Below, piece by piece: positions 6,125 through 6,294 of a DNA stretch of 6,294 nt (its first letter is position 1; each line of letters starts with the position of its first letter). The notes below the pieces were generated by a model. That model was given only the letters and a program-made list of their open reading frames with translations. It ran no database searches and had not been told where the DNA came from. Origin of the DNA: Lactobacillus sp. Lineage in GTDB: Bacteria; Bacillota; Bacilli; Lactobacillales; Lactobacillaceae. A program made the position numbers and the translations under genes. The DNA lies in assembly GCA_003482405.1 (NCBI GenBank), contig DMZB01000298.1, positions 1 to 6,294 on the forward strand, written 5' to 3'.

Positions 6125-6294
6125 ATGAAAAATAAACCAACGAATGTAGTGTTGGTCACAATTGCACTTTTTGTTGCCACCTTCATGTCGGCCGTCGAAG
6201 GGACCATTGTGTCTACTGCGATGCCAACGATTGTCGGTGAATTACATGGCGTGACACTGATGAACTGGATTTTTTCGATCTATCTGCTGACCAA
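6125..6294 (+). CDS. MFS multidrug transporter, DHA2 (14-helix) type, N-terminal part
   Basis: Only the first 56 codons are in the window; the gene continues past the right edge. After a short basic start (MKNKPTN) comes a first membrane helix at about residues 8-24, followed by EGTIVSTAMPTIVGEL (25-40). This corresponds to motif D1 of DHA2 drug/H+ antiporters (LDxTIVNVALPxI), with Glu25 in place of the usual Asp. The segment from Trp48 (NWIFSIYLLT) is the usual start of helix 2. These proteins export lipophilic drugs or metabolites in exchange for protons, but the substrate cannot be told from this fragment. AAAAGG (6111-6116) lies 8 bases before the ATG. It is separated from metK by a strong terminator, so it should have its own promoter; AATAAT/TAAAAT at 6091-6099 could be the -10, but no good -35 is visible. 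Confidence 0.85.
   Translation, partial: MKNKPTNVVLVTIALFVATFMSAVEGTIVSTAMPTIVGELHGVTLMNWIFSIYLLT

Overview
The window looks like a chromosomal segment of a low- to mid-GC Firmicute of the order Lactobacillales, most likely a lactobacillus-type species. The strongest evidence is an S(MK)/SAM-III-type riboswitch directly in front of metK, an arrangement known from lactic acid bacteria. AGGAGG-like ribosome binding sites and compact hairpin terminators fit this. The species cannot be fixed from the sequence alone.

Layout from left to right. Positions 1-116 hold no gene I can support, only a small hairpin-forming stretch at about 33-76. A 57-residue two-helix membrane protein lies on the minus strand (117-290); it is missed if only longer ORFs are considered and has a very strong Shine-Dalgarno. 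About 260 bp separate it from a rightward DNA-repair pair: tag (3-methyladenine DNA glycosylase I, 552-1100) and, 48 bp later, a UvrA-family ABC protein (1149-3671). This UvrA has both ATPase cores and zinc modules but lacks the roughly 100-residue UvrB-binding insertion, so it is a UvrA2-like paralogue, not the main excinuclease subunit. A long hairpin with A/T flanks (3723-3773) serves as a two-way terminator between uvrA2 and a convergent gene.

That convergent gene (3790-4539, minus) encodes a 249-residue polytopic membrane protein that I do not recognise. It diverges from metK across a short intergenic region carrying two back-to-back promoters. A perfect 17-bp palindrome sits inside the metK promoter spacer. 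Next come the S(MK) riboswitch (4664-4770) and metK (4775-5992, S-adenosylmethionine synthetase). The metK reading frame is open back to position 4655, but those 40 extra codons are the riboswitch itself, so the real start is 4775. A strong terminator (6026-6078) closes metK. A DHA2-type multidrug MFS transporter begins at 6125 and runs off the right edge.

Functionally there are three independent blocks: a base-excision/UvrA2 repair operon, an SAM-synthesis gene with translational feedback and probably an added transcriptional control, and the start of a drug-efflux gene. Nothing here is a mobile element, CRISPR array or phage region. The most notable items are the layered control of metK, the tag-uvrA2 pairing and the unannotated small membrane protein.
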